A program made the position numbers and the translations under genes. 13,141 bases of DNA. Source: CAYVWB01 sp964455395. GTDB taxonomy: Bacteria; Desulfobacterota; Desulfovibrionia; Desulfovibrionales; Desulfovibrionaceae. Under the pieces are notes generated by a model. It saw only the letters and a list, made by a program, of their open reading frames with translations. It was not told the DNA's origin and did no database searches. The stretch spans positions 1 through 13,141 of the forward strand of contig CAYVWB010000097.1 in assembly GCA_964455395.1 (NCBI GenBank). Direction: 5' to 3'. Below are positions 1 through 6,871 of the stretch, piece by piece. Numbering within the stretch: the stretch's first letter is position 1; each line of letters starts with the position of its first letter.

Positions 1-44
1 CCTTCACACGGTAGAAGTCACTGGTTCAAGTCCAGTATCGCCCA
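1..44 (+). tRNA. 3' part of tRNA-Val (CAC anticodon)
   Basis: The sequence folds as the 3' part of a tRNA. It has an anticodon loop UUCACAC (anticodon CAC, valine), the 3' stem strand GGUAG, a T-arm ACUGG-UUCAAGU-CCAGU, an acceptor strand AUCGCCC and discriminator A. CCA is not encoded. The 5' part would lie before base 1, so it cannot be told whether this copy is complete. The segment is repeated exactly at 12330. Confidence 0.75.
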
Positions 45-55
45 GACTTTTACCG
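1..55 (+). repeat. Exact 55-bp direct repeat, left copy (tRNA-derived, att-like)
   Basis: Bases 1–55 are identical to 12330–12384. The repeat covers the tRNA-Val 3' end plus 11 bases (GACTTTTACCG), and the copies diverge immediately after. Such repeats of a tRNA 3' end normally mark the two ends of an element inserted by a tyrosine recombinase. The repeat starts at base 1 and its length equals a common assembler k-mer size, so an assembly-graph origin is also possible. Confidence 0.85.
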
Positions 56-57
56 AA

Positions 58-848
58 AATGCGGCAGATGTCAAGGCCAAAATCGATGCGATTGAAATAA
101 CCGACGACTGTCTAACCGGCCGAGCCGGGCTGGCCGGCTTTTCACGCTACCTACACTCCACCGGGATTACAAACATTCTTGCAAAGACTTTTTCATTTCT
201 TAAGAAAAGCAAAAAAGGGACCGGGCTTCGGTCGATGTTTCATCAGCTTCTCTGCTACTTTTTTGACGGGACGAGTTTTCATCTTACCCGGTTCGATAAG
301 CTTAAAGAGGACCCCGGCTACGGCGCGGGTATTGAAACTCCGGAAAATGAACTGGTGTCCTCCCATGCGGTGAAACGGTTTTTTCGTTCGATCTCGGAAG
401 TAAGGGTATGGTTATTTCTCTGGCGGCTTCGAATCGAAAAGCCGGAACTTATCAAAATAGGTATCGATACCATGGTGTTGGACAATGACGAAGCGCACAA
501 ACGCGAGGGTGTTGAACCGACCTATAAAAAGGTCAAAGGGTTTCATCCGCTGCAAATGTTCTGGGGCCGATACCTGGTAGACGCGATCTTCAGAAACGGA
601 AAGGCCCACAGCAATCACGGGAACCACGCTTATCGGATGGTGAGTCGCGCGGTTGCTTTATTCGAAAGCAGTACCGCCGGGACGTTCCGATTGTCCTTAT
701 CGCGGATGCCGGGTTTTTCGACGAAGAACTGATCAAGGTGTGCGAACGTCTTTCCATCGGGTTTATCATCGGGGGAAAACTGTATGACGATATCAAAGAA
801 TACGTTGAAACCATCCCGGATGAAGCGTTTTTCGAGTATAAAAATGCA
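58..848 (+). pseudogene. IS1380-like DDE transposase, truncated and frameshifted
   Basis: A transposase can be followed in one frame from NAADVK (58) through ITDDCLTGRAGL, SMFHQLLCYFFDG and GIDTMVLDND (first catalytic Asp region) to MVSRAVALF at about 663. It then continues one base out of frame with QYRRDVPIVLIADAGFF (second Asp region) and LSIGFIIGGKLYDDIKEYV. A single-base loss next to 663 explains the shift. The start codon is missing because the gene abuts the tRNA repeat at 55/56. The family-like sequence ends near 848, although the frame stays open to 959. Spacing and motifs fit the IS1380 family (DDE_Tnp_1 fold). It is inactive as it stands, and no terminal inverted repeat was recognised. 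Confidence 0.8.
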
Positions 849-975
849 TGCTCTGCAGGGTTACAAGGTCTTTATCATGCCATATTTTTACCCGGTCTTA
901 TTCTATGGCTTTTTCATTATAAGTTGAAATATATCATAAATTGTATTAAACTAAAGTAGAAGAGAAATAAATTTC

Positions 976-1680
976 ATGAGAGCAGCACTCGTATTTTTTT
1001 CTATTTTCCTCTTTTTATCCTGTTCTATTCCTGAAAATAATGATCTATGGCAACATTCAGAATTTGAAAATCCTCTTATTGGAACATGGAAAAGTGTAGA
1101 TGAAGACTGTACTGTAGTAATAAGTGAGGATGAAATAGAAGTTCAAGCTGATACATTATGGAGCAACGAGATATTTCCATTCCCCGGGACAGGTGATATA
1201 GAAACAATCAATGAAACTACTATGGATATTATTCTAAATGAAACCATACGGAGAGGAAAACTAAATAGCTTTTTGGTTGTTGATGAGACAGGAAATATCG
1301 TTGATATACGGACTGACTTAACTACACAGATCTCTTTGTCTGACGCATCGTATACAGTCGAGAGGAAAAATCTCTTAAGAGACTATTTAAGGGAAAAAAC
1401 GGATTTAGATGATGCTCAGGCAGCTGAAATAGGTGAGTTGAGAGTAGAGGCTGCTGCAAGTGGAATATCCTCTGACAGTCAAATGATTAAGGTTCTAGAG
1501 CGAGATATAATAAATAAATATGACGATAAACGTGAAGTATTACTATACGAGACTATTTTTGATATAAGTAGTATTGAACTAACTTCAATACCGGTAGAAG
1601 CAGAAATCACCATAGAATATAAAAAAGTATCTTCTTCTGAGATTGTACTCAACAATATGACCTTTACGGGAAATCAATAA
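976..1680 (+). CDS. Putative lipoprotein, 234 aa
   Basis: The N-terminus is a lipoprotein signal (MRAALVFFSIFLFLSC) with Cys16 as the likely lipidated residue. The loose LFLSC lipobox resembles those of spirochaetes. The mature protein begins with an acidic, Asn-rich tether, then FENPLIGTWKSVDEDC, which recalls the start of lipocalin-like 'GTW' domains. The rest alternates β-type stretches with an acidic helix around residues 130–170. It should sit anchored in a bacterial membrane. A purine-rich stretch (AGAAGAGAAA) precedes the ATG. I do not recognise the family. It is A+T-rich like the next gene and unlike the centre of the window. Confidence 0.75.
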   Translation: MRAALVFFSIFLFLSCSIPENNDLWQHSEFENPLIGTWKSVDEDCTVVISEDEIEVQADTLWSNEIFPFPGTGDIETINETTMDIILNETIRRGKLNSFLVVDETGNIVDIRTDLTTQISLSDASYTVERKNLLRDYLREKTDLDDAQAAEIGELRVEAAASGISSDSQMIKVLERDIINKYDDKREVLLYETIFDISSIELTSIPVEAEITIEYKKVSSSEIVLNNMTFTGNQ

Positions 1681-1713
1681 TACACTTCTCTTTTCTTCAT
1701 CTCAAACTAAGCA

Positions 1714-1741
1714 TTGACAAATATTCATGAAAGCATAGACT
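1714..1741 (+). promoter_or_regulatory. Sigma-70-type promoter before the 1760 gene
   Basis: A perfect -35 box TTGACA (1714–1719) is followed after 16 nt by TAGACT (1736–1741), a weak -10 box. The transcript would start just before the ribosome site AGAGGA at 1745–1750. This is a bacterial promoter form and contrasts with the TATA-like boxes further right. Confidence 0.5.
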
Positions 1742-1759
1742 AAATAGAGGATTTGTAAG

Positions 1760-2116
1760 GTGAAAAAAATACTTTTCCTATTGAGCATCTCAATATTTCT
1801 TATTGGCTGCGTTACTGTTGATTATACCGGCAAAAAAGGTCACGGATATAGTAATATAGTCAAAATATTCTGGGAGAAACCCGACTTTGAATACAGGGTC
1901 CTCGGGCGGATACAGGCAACCGGTGAATTTGCAAAAGAATCAATGGTTTTCGATAAAATAATAGAAAAGGCAAGAGAAGTTGGCGCAAAAGCCATCATCG
2001 TAATGAATACCGCCAAAGATGATGTATATGTGCCGATGAATGAGAGTTTTGTTTATATTGATACAACGCATATATGGGCTTTAGCGATATGGTACGATGA
2101 CAAGCAAAAAGACTAA
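1760..2116 (+). CDS. Small lipoprotein, 118 aa
   Basis: Translation starts at GTG 1760, 9 nt after AGAGGA. The signal MKKILFLLSISIFLIGC has a standard lipobox LIGC with Cys17 lipidated. The body contains YRVLGRIQATG and, later, FDKIIEKAREVGAKAIIVM. This layout (a β strand, then a helix ending in GA-KAIIV) is seen in small YbjQ/UPF0145-like and DUF4156-like envelope proteins. That resemblance is by eye only, and the role is unknown. It is probably expressed from its own promoter at 1714. Confidence 0.75.
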   Translation: MKKILFLLSISIFLIGCVTVDYTGKKGHGYSNIVKIFWEKPDFEYRVLGRIQATGEFAKESMVFDKIIEKAREVGAKAIIVMNTAKDDVYVPMNESFVYIDTTHIWALAIWYDDKQKD

Positions 2117-2459
2117 ACTTTGCATCATCTTTGCCGTTGACTTTGCTACCTGTCATTTTTCACAATCCTGACCCCTTCAAATTCGGTATGTTGACCCCCT
2201 AACGAATAAGGAAAAAATAGTTGACGCTGGACAATTCTATATCCTTTGAGTTGACTTTTAACATAAATTAACTGAAAACAGCAAAATATTAGATTAAATG
2301 TAGACATTAACCAAATAATCTTTTTCATAATCATTTGCTGGTTTGGGCTCTTATTAGGTTTTCCTTATATACAACAAGAATTGTTTTTTCCATTTTCCCG
2401 ACCATTTCAAATATTCCTTTTATAATTCAGTCTATTAACACATATTTGTAGTCGATCAA
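2117..2459. other. A+T-rich stretch without a convincing gene
   Basis: The only frame of note is a 62-aa minus-strand one (2146–2334) starting MIMKKIIWLMSTFNLIF, which looks like a signal or membrane segment. It lacks a ribosome site and a recognisable body. It may be a lipoprotein or membrane-protein remnant. Nothing else is supported here. Confidence 0.3.
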
Positions 2460-2860
2460 TTAGAATATATCAGTAAGCCAAAGAGTTATAATTGTTGTTA
2501 ATGCTGCAGTGATTATTGTGATTAGAAAATGCTTCCAAAAAAAAGACCAGAAAATTTTTATTCCCTCGTATAATTTAAAAACCAACAACTTGCCCTGAAA
2601 TTGTTTTTTTAATTGGCCTATTGATTCAGGTCCAGAGATACTCCCCATACTCTTACTATATTTTAAATAGCCTGAGTTATGTAGCTTTTGGGCAGAATGA
2701 TCTAATTGTGCATCAGTATATNNNNNNNNNNAAGTCTGAGTTCCTCATCATTTAGTAATGGATATGAACAAGACACTTTCTTTTTTTGCTTGCAAAAAAA
2801 CCATAATACATCTTTATCAATTTCATATAAATCCTCAAAATCTACATCTACCATGCTCAT
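2460..2860 (-). CDS. Small membrane protein interrupted by the N run
   Basis: On the minus strand a ribosome site GAGG sits 4 nt before ATG at 2860. The frame reads MSMVDVDFEDLYEIDKDVLW to NDEELRL, where the N run begins. On the other side an open frame resumes (YTDAQLDHSAQKLHNSGYL) and runs to TAA at 2460. The protein ends in one hydrophobic helix (about HFLITIITAALTTIITLWL), so it is likely anchored by a C-terminal segment with an acidic soluble N-terminus. About 130 residues in all, depending on the true gap length: with exactly 10 bases the frame would not close. The family is not recognised. Confidence 0.6.
2722..2731. other. Assembly gap (10 N)
   Basis: Ten undetermined bases join two pieces of sequence. 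The real gap length is unknown, and the gap lies inside the membrane-protein frame, which has open coding sequence on both sides. That continuity supports the join. Confidence 0.95.
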
Positions 2861-3050
2861 TTTACCTCAAAAATGTGTATTGTTCTTAGTGTCAATTTTT
2901 TATATAACAGTAAACTCTGACCGACTGAATGAAAATCACTAATATCATTATCTGACCCCATCTCCTCTCTGTATGTATAAATAACCATCATTGATTTATC
3001 ATCCCTACAAACTCCTAAACATTATTATATCACAATAAGCTGAATTTTAA

Positions 3051-3284
3051 GGATATTTTTTCTTTCTAATATACTCGACATATTCAAGACAATGCTCTGA
3101 TGATCTTCAAAATATATTGTTCGGTATCTTTGAAATTATCAGGAACGTAAGAAATGAGGCGGGGCATCCAACCGGCAAGACTATCACTAAAGCGCAGGCT
3201 TTCGCTTTTATTCAGGTTTTTGTGGAGTATAGCAAACGAGTTCATGAGCTCATGGATTATTTTAACAGGGAGGGCCTTCAATAA
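3051..3284 (+). pseudogene. HEPN-like C-terminal remnant (RNEAGH motif)
   Basis: An open frame without a start codon gives, from 3090, a coherent C-terminal domain: CSDDLQNILFGIFEIIRNV, then RNEAGHPTGKTITKAQA, FIQVFVEYSKRVHEL and a TAA at 3282. The RNEAGH-PTG pattern followed by an amphipathic helix is typical of HEPN-like and DUF4145-like C-termini, with the catalytic-type Rx4H motif intact. Only about 65 codons survive; a TAA at 3048 blocks any extension upstream. It lies 33 nt before the Hypoth_Ymh-type gene. It is probably the tail of a gene whose front was lost by recombination. Confidence 0.6.
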
Positions 3285-3316
3285 ATTCATAGCCTCAATT
3301 GTCATGGCATACAGCA

Positions 3317-4084
3317 ATGAAAGATAAAAGACGGATTTTCAAATCGGGAGAGTTAGAAAAAATATGTAAGGTCATAGCCGATACATCCACAGGACTGAAG
3401 GGTAGCGAGATTGATTATATACTTTCAGAGATAGGAGTGGAAGATGTAAACCTGGACATGACAAAGTGGAAACGCCTCTATAATGCGCTGGTTATTTTCC
3501 AGAATGAAAGAGAATCAGGGAACAAGAACCTGTCTTTTATAAGCAAAGCCCTTGAACCCGCGAGATTTGCCGGTGACAGCGCACGCTACTATTCGATTAT
3601 TGAAGACCTAAACACAGTCCTTCCCTTCCATGGTCTTGAATTAAGGGATGATGGCAGGTTCCACAACACCAGCCCGGCAAAAACATTGAGAGAGGCGGAA
3701 CGTAGAGCAGATACCCTTAAGAGAACCGTAACTGACAGGAATTTGCATGATGGACTGCTGGAATATTGCAGGGCAGAATTGCTCGAAGATAATTACTTCC
3801 ATGCAGTGCTTGAGGCCACAAAAGGAATAGCTGACAATATCCGCGAAAAGACCGGACTGAATGCAGACGGTTCTGAACTAATTGTCCAGGCATTTGGAGG
3901 CCAGGACCCGTTGCTCAGGATTAATGAATATAAAACAGATACCCACCGTTCAGAACAGAAGGGATTCGTAAACCTCCTGAAAGGCCTTTTCGGAACATTC
4001 AGGAACCCGACCGCGCATGCTCCGCGTATAGCCTGGAACATGGAGGAGCAGGACGCCCTTGATTTGTTTACCCTTGCTTCATAG
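3317..4084 (+). CDS. Hypoth_Ymh/TIGR02391-type HEPN protein, ends at an in-frame UAG
   Basis: The C-terminal half carries the pattern of the Hypoth_Ymh (TIGR02391) family: helices with YCRAELLEDNYFHAVLEATKG and KGFVNLLKGLFGTF, then RNPTAH (Rx4H, residues 229–234 from ATG 3317). Members are HEPN-like and often occur near defence genes; RNase activity is inferred, not shown. The N-terminal 140 residues are helical and unassigned. An upstream TTG (3299) is in frame, but ATG 3317 is the more natural start. There is no ribosome site, and an A/T-rich box lies about 27–35 nt upstream, so a leaderless transcript is possible. The frame stops at UAG 4082, then reads on as ALRRIEGAHSKLFSSC to TAA 4133–4135. 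Family members usually have about ten more residues with an RR motif here, so the UAG may lie inside the gene. Confidence 0.75.
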   Translation: MKDKRRIFKSGELEKICKVIADTSTGLKGSEIDYILSEIGVEDVNLDMTKWKRLYNALVIFQNERESGNKNLSFISKALEPARFAGDSARYYSIIEDLNTVLPFHGLELRDDGRFHNTSPAKTLREAERRADTLKRTVTDRNLHDGLLEYCRAELLEDNYFHAVLEATKGIADNIREKTGLNADGSELIVQAFGGQDPLLRINEYKTDTHRSEQKGFVNLLKGLFGTFRNPTAHAPRIAWNMEEQDALDLFTLAS

Positions 4085-4131
4085 GCCTTGCGCCGGATAG
4101 AAGGAGCACACAGTAAATTATTCTCCTCATG

Positions 4132-4911
4132 TTAACTGCAACGGAATGCGCCTCTTCTTGCGTCGCATTCCGCGCAAACGAATTCACCCCAAGGGTACCG
4201 TTTCCCGTTCGACACCCTCACCTCATAAGAATTAAGGTCGGGAACCCTGTTCACGAACCTGCCCGAGCGCGGAGAAACGGGTTCCCCGCACTCGTTGCAG
4301 ACTTCACTGTTCTTTTGGAACTGTTTCAGCATTTTCCTGTCGTCCTTGTGCATCATTTCTACAAGCCCCTTGTTCTTATCACTGTTGACCGCTTCCCTGA
4401 GTTCCCTGTCTATCACCGCCATTGTCGTGGCTGGTACAGTATCGTCCAGTATCCTGACCTTCTTCACCTGCCAGAAGCCCCGCTCATACAGCATCCGGTC
4501 ATAGAAGTTCCTGGACAACGCTATTTTCTTCGCTGTCTCCTTTGCCTGTTTCCTGTTTTCTGCCTTTACGAGCTCCATTGCCTGGACCTCCACATCATCG
4601 ACTGTCACGCTGAATGTCGCTATATAGGTTTTCCAGGAGCCGGGAACAGTTAACTGGTTTGAACTGTTAGACAACTCACTGATTTTCCTGTCTGCCCTGA
4701 AATCTTCCGTAAACTGCTGCAACGACTCACAGGCATAGGCTGCGTTTTTACCAGAGCCGTATGCGCACCGCCTGTCCAGCCTGTCATGGAACCAGCCCGC
4801 CAGCTCTTTCAACGTCGGATTCTTTGCCAGCAAGGCCTCAAGCTCCACGTATTCCCTGTAGGAGGCCCTTTTCCTGATTCTCTTTTCCAGGGAGGAGGAT
4901 TTACCTTCCAT
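4132..4911 (-). CDS. Zinc-ribbon-ended protein of unknown function, 259 aa
   Basis: The strong ribosome site GGAGGAG lies just before ATG 4911. Residues 1–80 are basic and helical. The middle (95–150) holds a β-rich piece, TYIATFSVTVDDVEVQ, followed by a Lys-rich helix. The C-terminus has two Cys pairs, CNEC (205/208) and CAEC (246/249), about 37 residues apart, separated by GRFVNRVPDLNSY. This is a zinc ribbon or treble-clef arrangement, suggesting nucleic-acid or protein binding. The start overlaps the end of the 44-aa gene upstream, so the two are translationally coupled. Its stop TAA shares the bases TTAA with the end of the readthrough form of the convergent gene on the plus strand. I do not recognise a named family. 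Confidence 0.75.
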   Translation of the reverse strand: MEGKSSSLEKRIRKRASYREYVELEALLAKNPTLKELAGWFHDRLDRRCAYGSGKNAAYACESLQQFTEDFRADRKISELSNSSNQLTVPGSWKTYIATFSVTVDDVEVQAMELVKAENRKQAKETAKKIALSRNFYDRMLYERGFWQVKKVRILDDTVPATTMAVIDRELREAVNSDKNKGLVEMMHKDDRKMLKQFQKNSEVCNECGEPVSPRSGRFVNRVPDLNSYEVRVSNGKRYPWGEFVCAECDARRGAFRCS

Positions 4912-5035
4912 GGTATCTCCTCCTGAACTCCCATGCCCTTTTCCGTTTCTCCCGGGCTTCTTCCTGTTTAATTACCTGCTGCTTGCGCATCGCCTGGATG
5001 CGTTCCAGTGTTGCTAAATCACGGTTGAGCAGCAT
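4901..5035 (-). CDS. Small basic helical protein, 44 aa
   Basis: The ribosome site AGGAGG sits 8 nt before ATG 5035; an alternative in-frame ATG two codons earlier overlaps that site. The peptide (MLLNRDLATLERIQAMRKQQ, then many Lys, Arg and Glu residues) is one long charged helix ending in RRRYHGR, suited to binding nucleic acid or a partner protein. Its last codons overlap the first codons of the zinc-ribbon gene by 11 bases in another frame, which indicates a two-gene operon. The promoter is the mirrored element at 5041–5148. Function unknown. Confidence 0.65.
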   Translation of the reverse strand: MLLNRDLATLERIQAMRKQQVIKQEEAREKRKRAWEFRRRYHGR

Positions 5036-5040
5036 GTTCA

Positions 5041-5148
5041 TCACCTCCTGGGGCGCCGGAGAGGCCGAGGAACTTATATGATTTTGAAAGCTCAGGTCCA
5101 GGGAAAATCATAATATGCGAGCTCGGCCTGGCATGGAAGGAGGTGATG
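5041..5148. promoter_or_regulatory. Mirrored divergent archaeal-type promoter
   Basis: Two outward-facing copies of one module lie back to back. Each has AAAATCATA (perfect 9-bp inverted repeat: 5077–5085 and 5104–5112), a TATA-like run (minus CATATAAG at 5073–5080; plus CATAATATG at 5109–5117), then CTCGGCCT, then AGGAGGTGATG (minus near 5041–5051; plus 5138–5148). The minus copy serves the 44-aa gene and zinc-ribbon operon with a very short leader. The plus copy leads only into very short frames: a 17-codon one from ATG 5146 to TAA 5200, and an overlapping TAATG restart. The inverted repeat could also be an operator. Confidence 0.5.
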
Positions 5149-5396
5149 GTGCTGCGAGGGAGCGGGCATTGTGGCTGTGCCTCTGCAAGCGCAAGCAGGT
5201 AATGATTATCGGGAGCAAAAACGATAAGGGATGTCTTCAGGGCGGCCAGTTCTGTATTTATAAATACCTATTCAAACTCAAAATATGGACAACCGCACAC
5301 ACGCTTTTTCAGTGGGGTAATGTAGTCTTGCCTTATCAAGCATTTTAGGTTTTCATTACATTAACAAATATGCCTTTATATGCGTTTTCGCTTCCA
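5149..5396 (+). other. Region downstream of the plus promoter, no convincing gene
   Basis: It begins with an 18-residue frame rich in Ala-Ser (5146–5202), whose stop overlaps ATG 5201 of a 49-codon frame ending at 5348. Neither looks like a known protein. A perfect 14-bp palindrome GTATTTATAAATAC lies at 5254–5267 and could be a TATA element or a regulator site. Confidence 0.3.
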
Positions 5397-5630
5397 TCAT
5401 ACCAGACGTTTTAGAGCCGCCTGTACACTATACCCATAGGGGTTTCTTCCATTCAAAAAGGCTTCTGAAATCGCTTTCACCTATTTTCTGTCAATCTCCT
5501 TGTTTATCTCCTTAGAAATGGTATCTCCATATGGAATATCAGCACAAATTATATTTACATTGACATTCGGTCTCTGTGGGTATGTAAGTCACATTTTACT
5601 GGATGCGACGACTGTGATGGGTTTGCCACA
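5397..5630 (-). pseudogene. Degraded gene with in-frame UGA and UAG
   Basis: One minus-strand frame of 78 codons reads as protein but holds two internal stops: CGKPITVVASSKM, UGA (5589–5591), then LTYPQRPNVNVNIICADIPY and GDTISKEINKEIDRK, UAG (5481–5483), then VKAISEAFLNGRNPYGYSVQ and AALKRLV, ending in UGA at 5397. Amino-acid composition and the regular helix/strand pattern across both stops suggest real coding history. There is no start codon, and TAA blocks the frame upstream. I do not recognise the family. A chance open frame is possible but less likely. Confidence 0.45.
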
Positions 5631-5636
5631 ATAAGA

Positions 5637-5644
5637 TTTTTAAA
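5637..5644 (+). promoter_or_regulatory. Archaeal TATA-like box (TTTTTAAA)
   Basis: TTTTTAAA is centred about 25 nt before the ATG at 5666, the distance from an archaeal TATA box to the transcription start. No ribosome site precedes the ATG, so the mRNA would be leaderless. Confidence 0.5.
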
Positions 5645-5665
5645 CCTTTAATTTATTTCCTAGAT

Positions 5666-6079
5666 ATGAGGGTCCAGGTTCTACTTATAATGGTCATTTT
5701 GCTTGTGGTTTTTGTAGCAGGTTGCATAAGTGAATCAGGGCATTTCATTCCAGGGAGTAATAATTCTGAAACGTCCTGGCAATTATCAGATGTCAATCTG
5801 GTGGAGGTCCTGAGACAAAACGCCAGCTATTTGGGAGAGTTCCTCATCATCGAAGGAACAGCCAAGAACTCCGGGAACAGGACCCTGAATTGCATAAGGA
5901 TAAGCGCTGAATTTTATGACGAAGGGAAAACACTGTTAGATGTCGGGTCTAGTTTCCCGGAACATTACATAGAACCCTGAGAACAATGGTTGTTCAAGTG
6001 CGTCACGGATGAAGACTTGAGTAAGATTGCCAAATACGACCTTATAATAGAAGACTGCGATATCTCAAAACTATTCTGA
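5666..6079 (+). pseudogene. FxLYD-type lipoprotein with in-frame UGA
   Basis: The N-terminus MRVQVLLIMVILLVVFVAGC is a lipoprotein-type signal with Cys20, followed by a Ser/Asn-rich tether, as in many methanogen surface proteins. From about residue 45 an FxLYD-like β-sandwich follows: FLIIEGTAKNSGNRTLNCI, then AEFYDEGKTLLDVGS. At residue 105 the codon is UGA (5978–5980), exactly where this family usually has Gly in a 'PGE-W-F' motif; the frame continues EQWLFKCVTDEDLSKIAKYD and LIIEDCDISKLF to UGA 6077. A single GGA-to-TGA change explains it. Without readthrough the protein loses its last strands. The leaderless promoter at 5637 looks intact, so decay would be recent, or the base is an error. 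Confidence 0.7.
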
Positions 6080-6102
6080 ACGGAATAATACGCAAAACTT
6101 TC

Positions 6103-6363
6103 TCACAGGAACCTGGCGAGTGAATTGTGGTTGTTGCGGGGCTGGCTGCAGAAGTCTTTATGCTGTTCGGAAAGCTCCCAGCCCCTGCCTACCCGGAATT
6201 GCCTTTCAAGGGAGTTTATCCTGTCGAACAGAACCTCCCTGTTTTCGTAGTAGCTTTTGCCAGGGTCATAGATTGAGGCAAAATCAATGGTGCACTCGTC
6301 AAGGCCCCGCTCCATACAGAGCCTTGTCCCGAGTCTGATAAAACGGGAAAGCAAGGGGTTCAT
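6103..6363 (-). CDS. Hypothetical protein, 86 aa, third gene of DUF2958-like operon
   Basis: Its ATG overlaps the TGA of the preceding gene as ATGA, and GAGGAGGTGGAGG lies just upstream, so translation is coupled. The protein is helical and basic at the start (MNPLLSRFIRLGTRLCMERG), with YENREVLFDRINSLERQ in the middle and a polar C-terminus. I do not recognise the family. Its tight packing with the two genes before it suggests a shared role. Confidence 0.65.
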   Translation of the reverse strand: MNPLLSRFIRLGTRLCMERGLDECTIDFASIYDPGKSYYENREVLFDRINSLERQFRVGRGWELSEQHKDFCSQPRNNHNSLARFL

Positions 6364-6539
6364 TCCTCCACCTCCTCTGCGTCAAGAACCACCAACTCCT
6401 GGAGGAAACAAGATGCATTCTCCCATTCTTCCACAAGCTCGCCATCCCGGGCCTTCTCCATTGCCTCCTCTTTTGAACTGGCTTCAACAATGCAGGAGAC
6501 GGTGTCATCCGTGCGGCCGTATACTACCCACCTGGCCAT
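6360..6539 (-). CDS. Small acidic protein, 59 aa, second gene of operon
   Basis: The ribosome site GGGAGGAGG lies 8 nt before ATG 6539. The peptide reads MARWVVYGRTDDTVSCIVEA, then SSKEEAMEKARDGELVEEWE, and ends in acidic residues. The pattern of two strands, then a helix with EEA-EKA, then an acidic tail is that of small ββα proteins often found next to DUF2958 genes on mobile elements. It starts 1 nt after the DUF2958-like gene ends and overlaps the next gene by 4 bases. Confidence 0.65.
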   Translation of the reverse strand: MARWVVYGRTDDTVSCIVEASSKEEAMEKARDGELVEEWENASCFLQELVVLDAEEVEE

Positions 6540-6540
6540 G

Positions 6541-6831
6541 TTACCGCCTCCTCCCGGAATAATGGGTTGCGTGCTTCGGGATTTCCCATACCCGGGGTTT
6601 CATGCTCTCCAGCTCGGCCAGGCTGAAGTACCCCAGCTCTTCCTCGAACCCCTGGACAAGTCCGAAATAGATGGTGTCGTTTTTGACCACATGGCCATCA
6701 ATCACTGAGTCCTGCCTGTCCGCCTCCTCAAATGCGAACCAGTACCAGCCCGACCATGACTCCCAGGTCCTGATGACCCGGTTACCGTTTATGAATAGCT
6801 CTTTTCCTTTTTCCCTGAACCTGAACTCCAT
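6541..6831 (-). CDS. DUF2958-like protein, 96 aa
   Basis: The signature FGLVQGFEEELGYFSLAELE, near residues 62–81, matches the DUF2958 core pattern (FGLV-G-E-ELGYFSL-ELE). Before it comes NRVIRTWESWSGWYWFAFEE. After it, KPRVWEIPKHATHYSGRRR is an ending I associate with archaeal forms. The family is common on plasmids, phages and other mobile elements; its function is unknown. I chose ATG 6831 rather than the longer frame from 6939 because TATA box and ribosome site (GGGGAG, 6841–6846) both fit it. It heads a three-gene operon. Confidence 0.75.
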   Translation of the reverse strand: MEFRFREKGKELFINGNRVIRTWESWSGWYWFAFEEADRQDSVIDGHVVKNDTIYFGLVQGFEEELGYFSLAELESMKPRVWEIPKHATHYSGRRR

Positions 6832-6862
6832 TCCAACTAACTCCCCTGCCGTACAAAGCGGC

Positions 6863-6871
6863 CTTATAAAG
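6863..6871 (-). promoter_or_regulatory. Archaeal TATA-like box of the DUF2958 operon
   Basis: The minus strand reads CTTTATAAG. A transcription start about 27 nt downstream falls near 6840, just before the GGGGAG ribosome site and 10 nt from ATG 6831. The transcript leader would be very short. Confidence 0.5.

Noticed and set aside
3084..3317. 77-aa minus-strand frame
   Set aside because: It is antisense to the HEPN-like remnant, which has the recognisable RNEAGH pattern.
4129..4653. 174-aa plus-strand frame
   Set aside because: Antisense to the zinc-ribbon gene, which has the ribosome site, overlap with its neighbour and a Cys-pair motif.
5115..5348. 77-aa plus-strand frame
   Set aside because: It starts ahead of the expected transcript start, and its composition looks non-coding; only the promoter-like features are supported.
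6299..6508. 69-aa minus-strand frame
   Set aside because: The 59-aa frame at 6360–6539 in another register has the ribosome site and the ATGA overlap.
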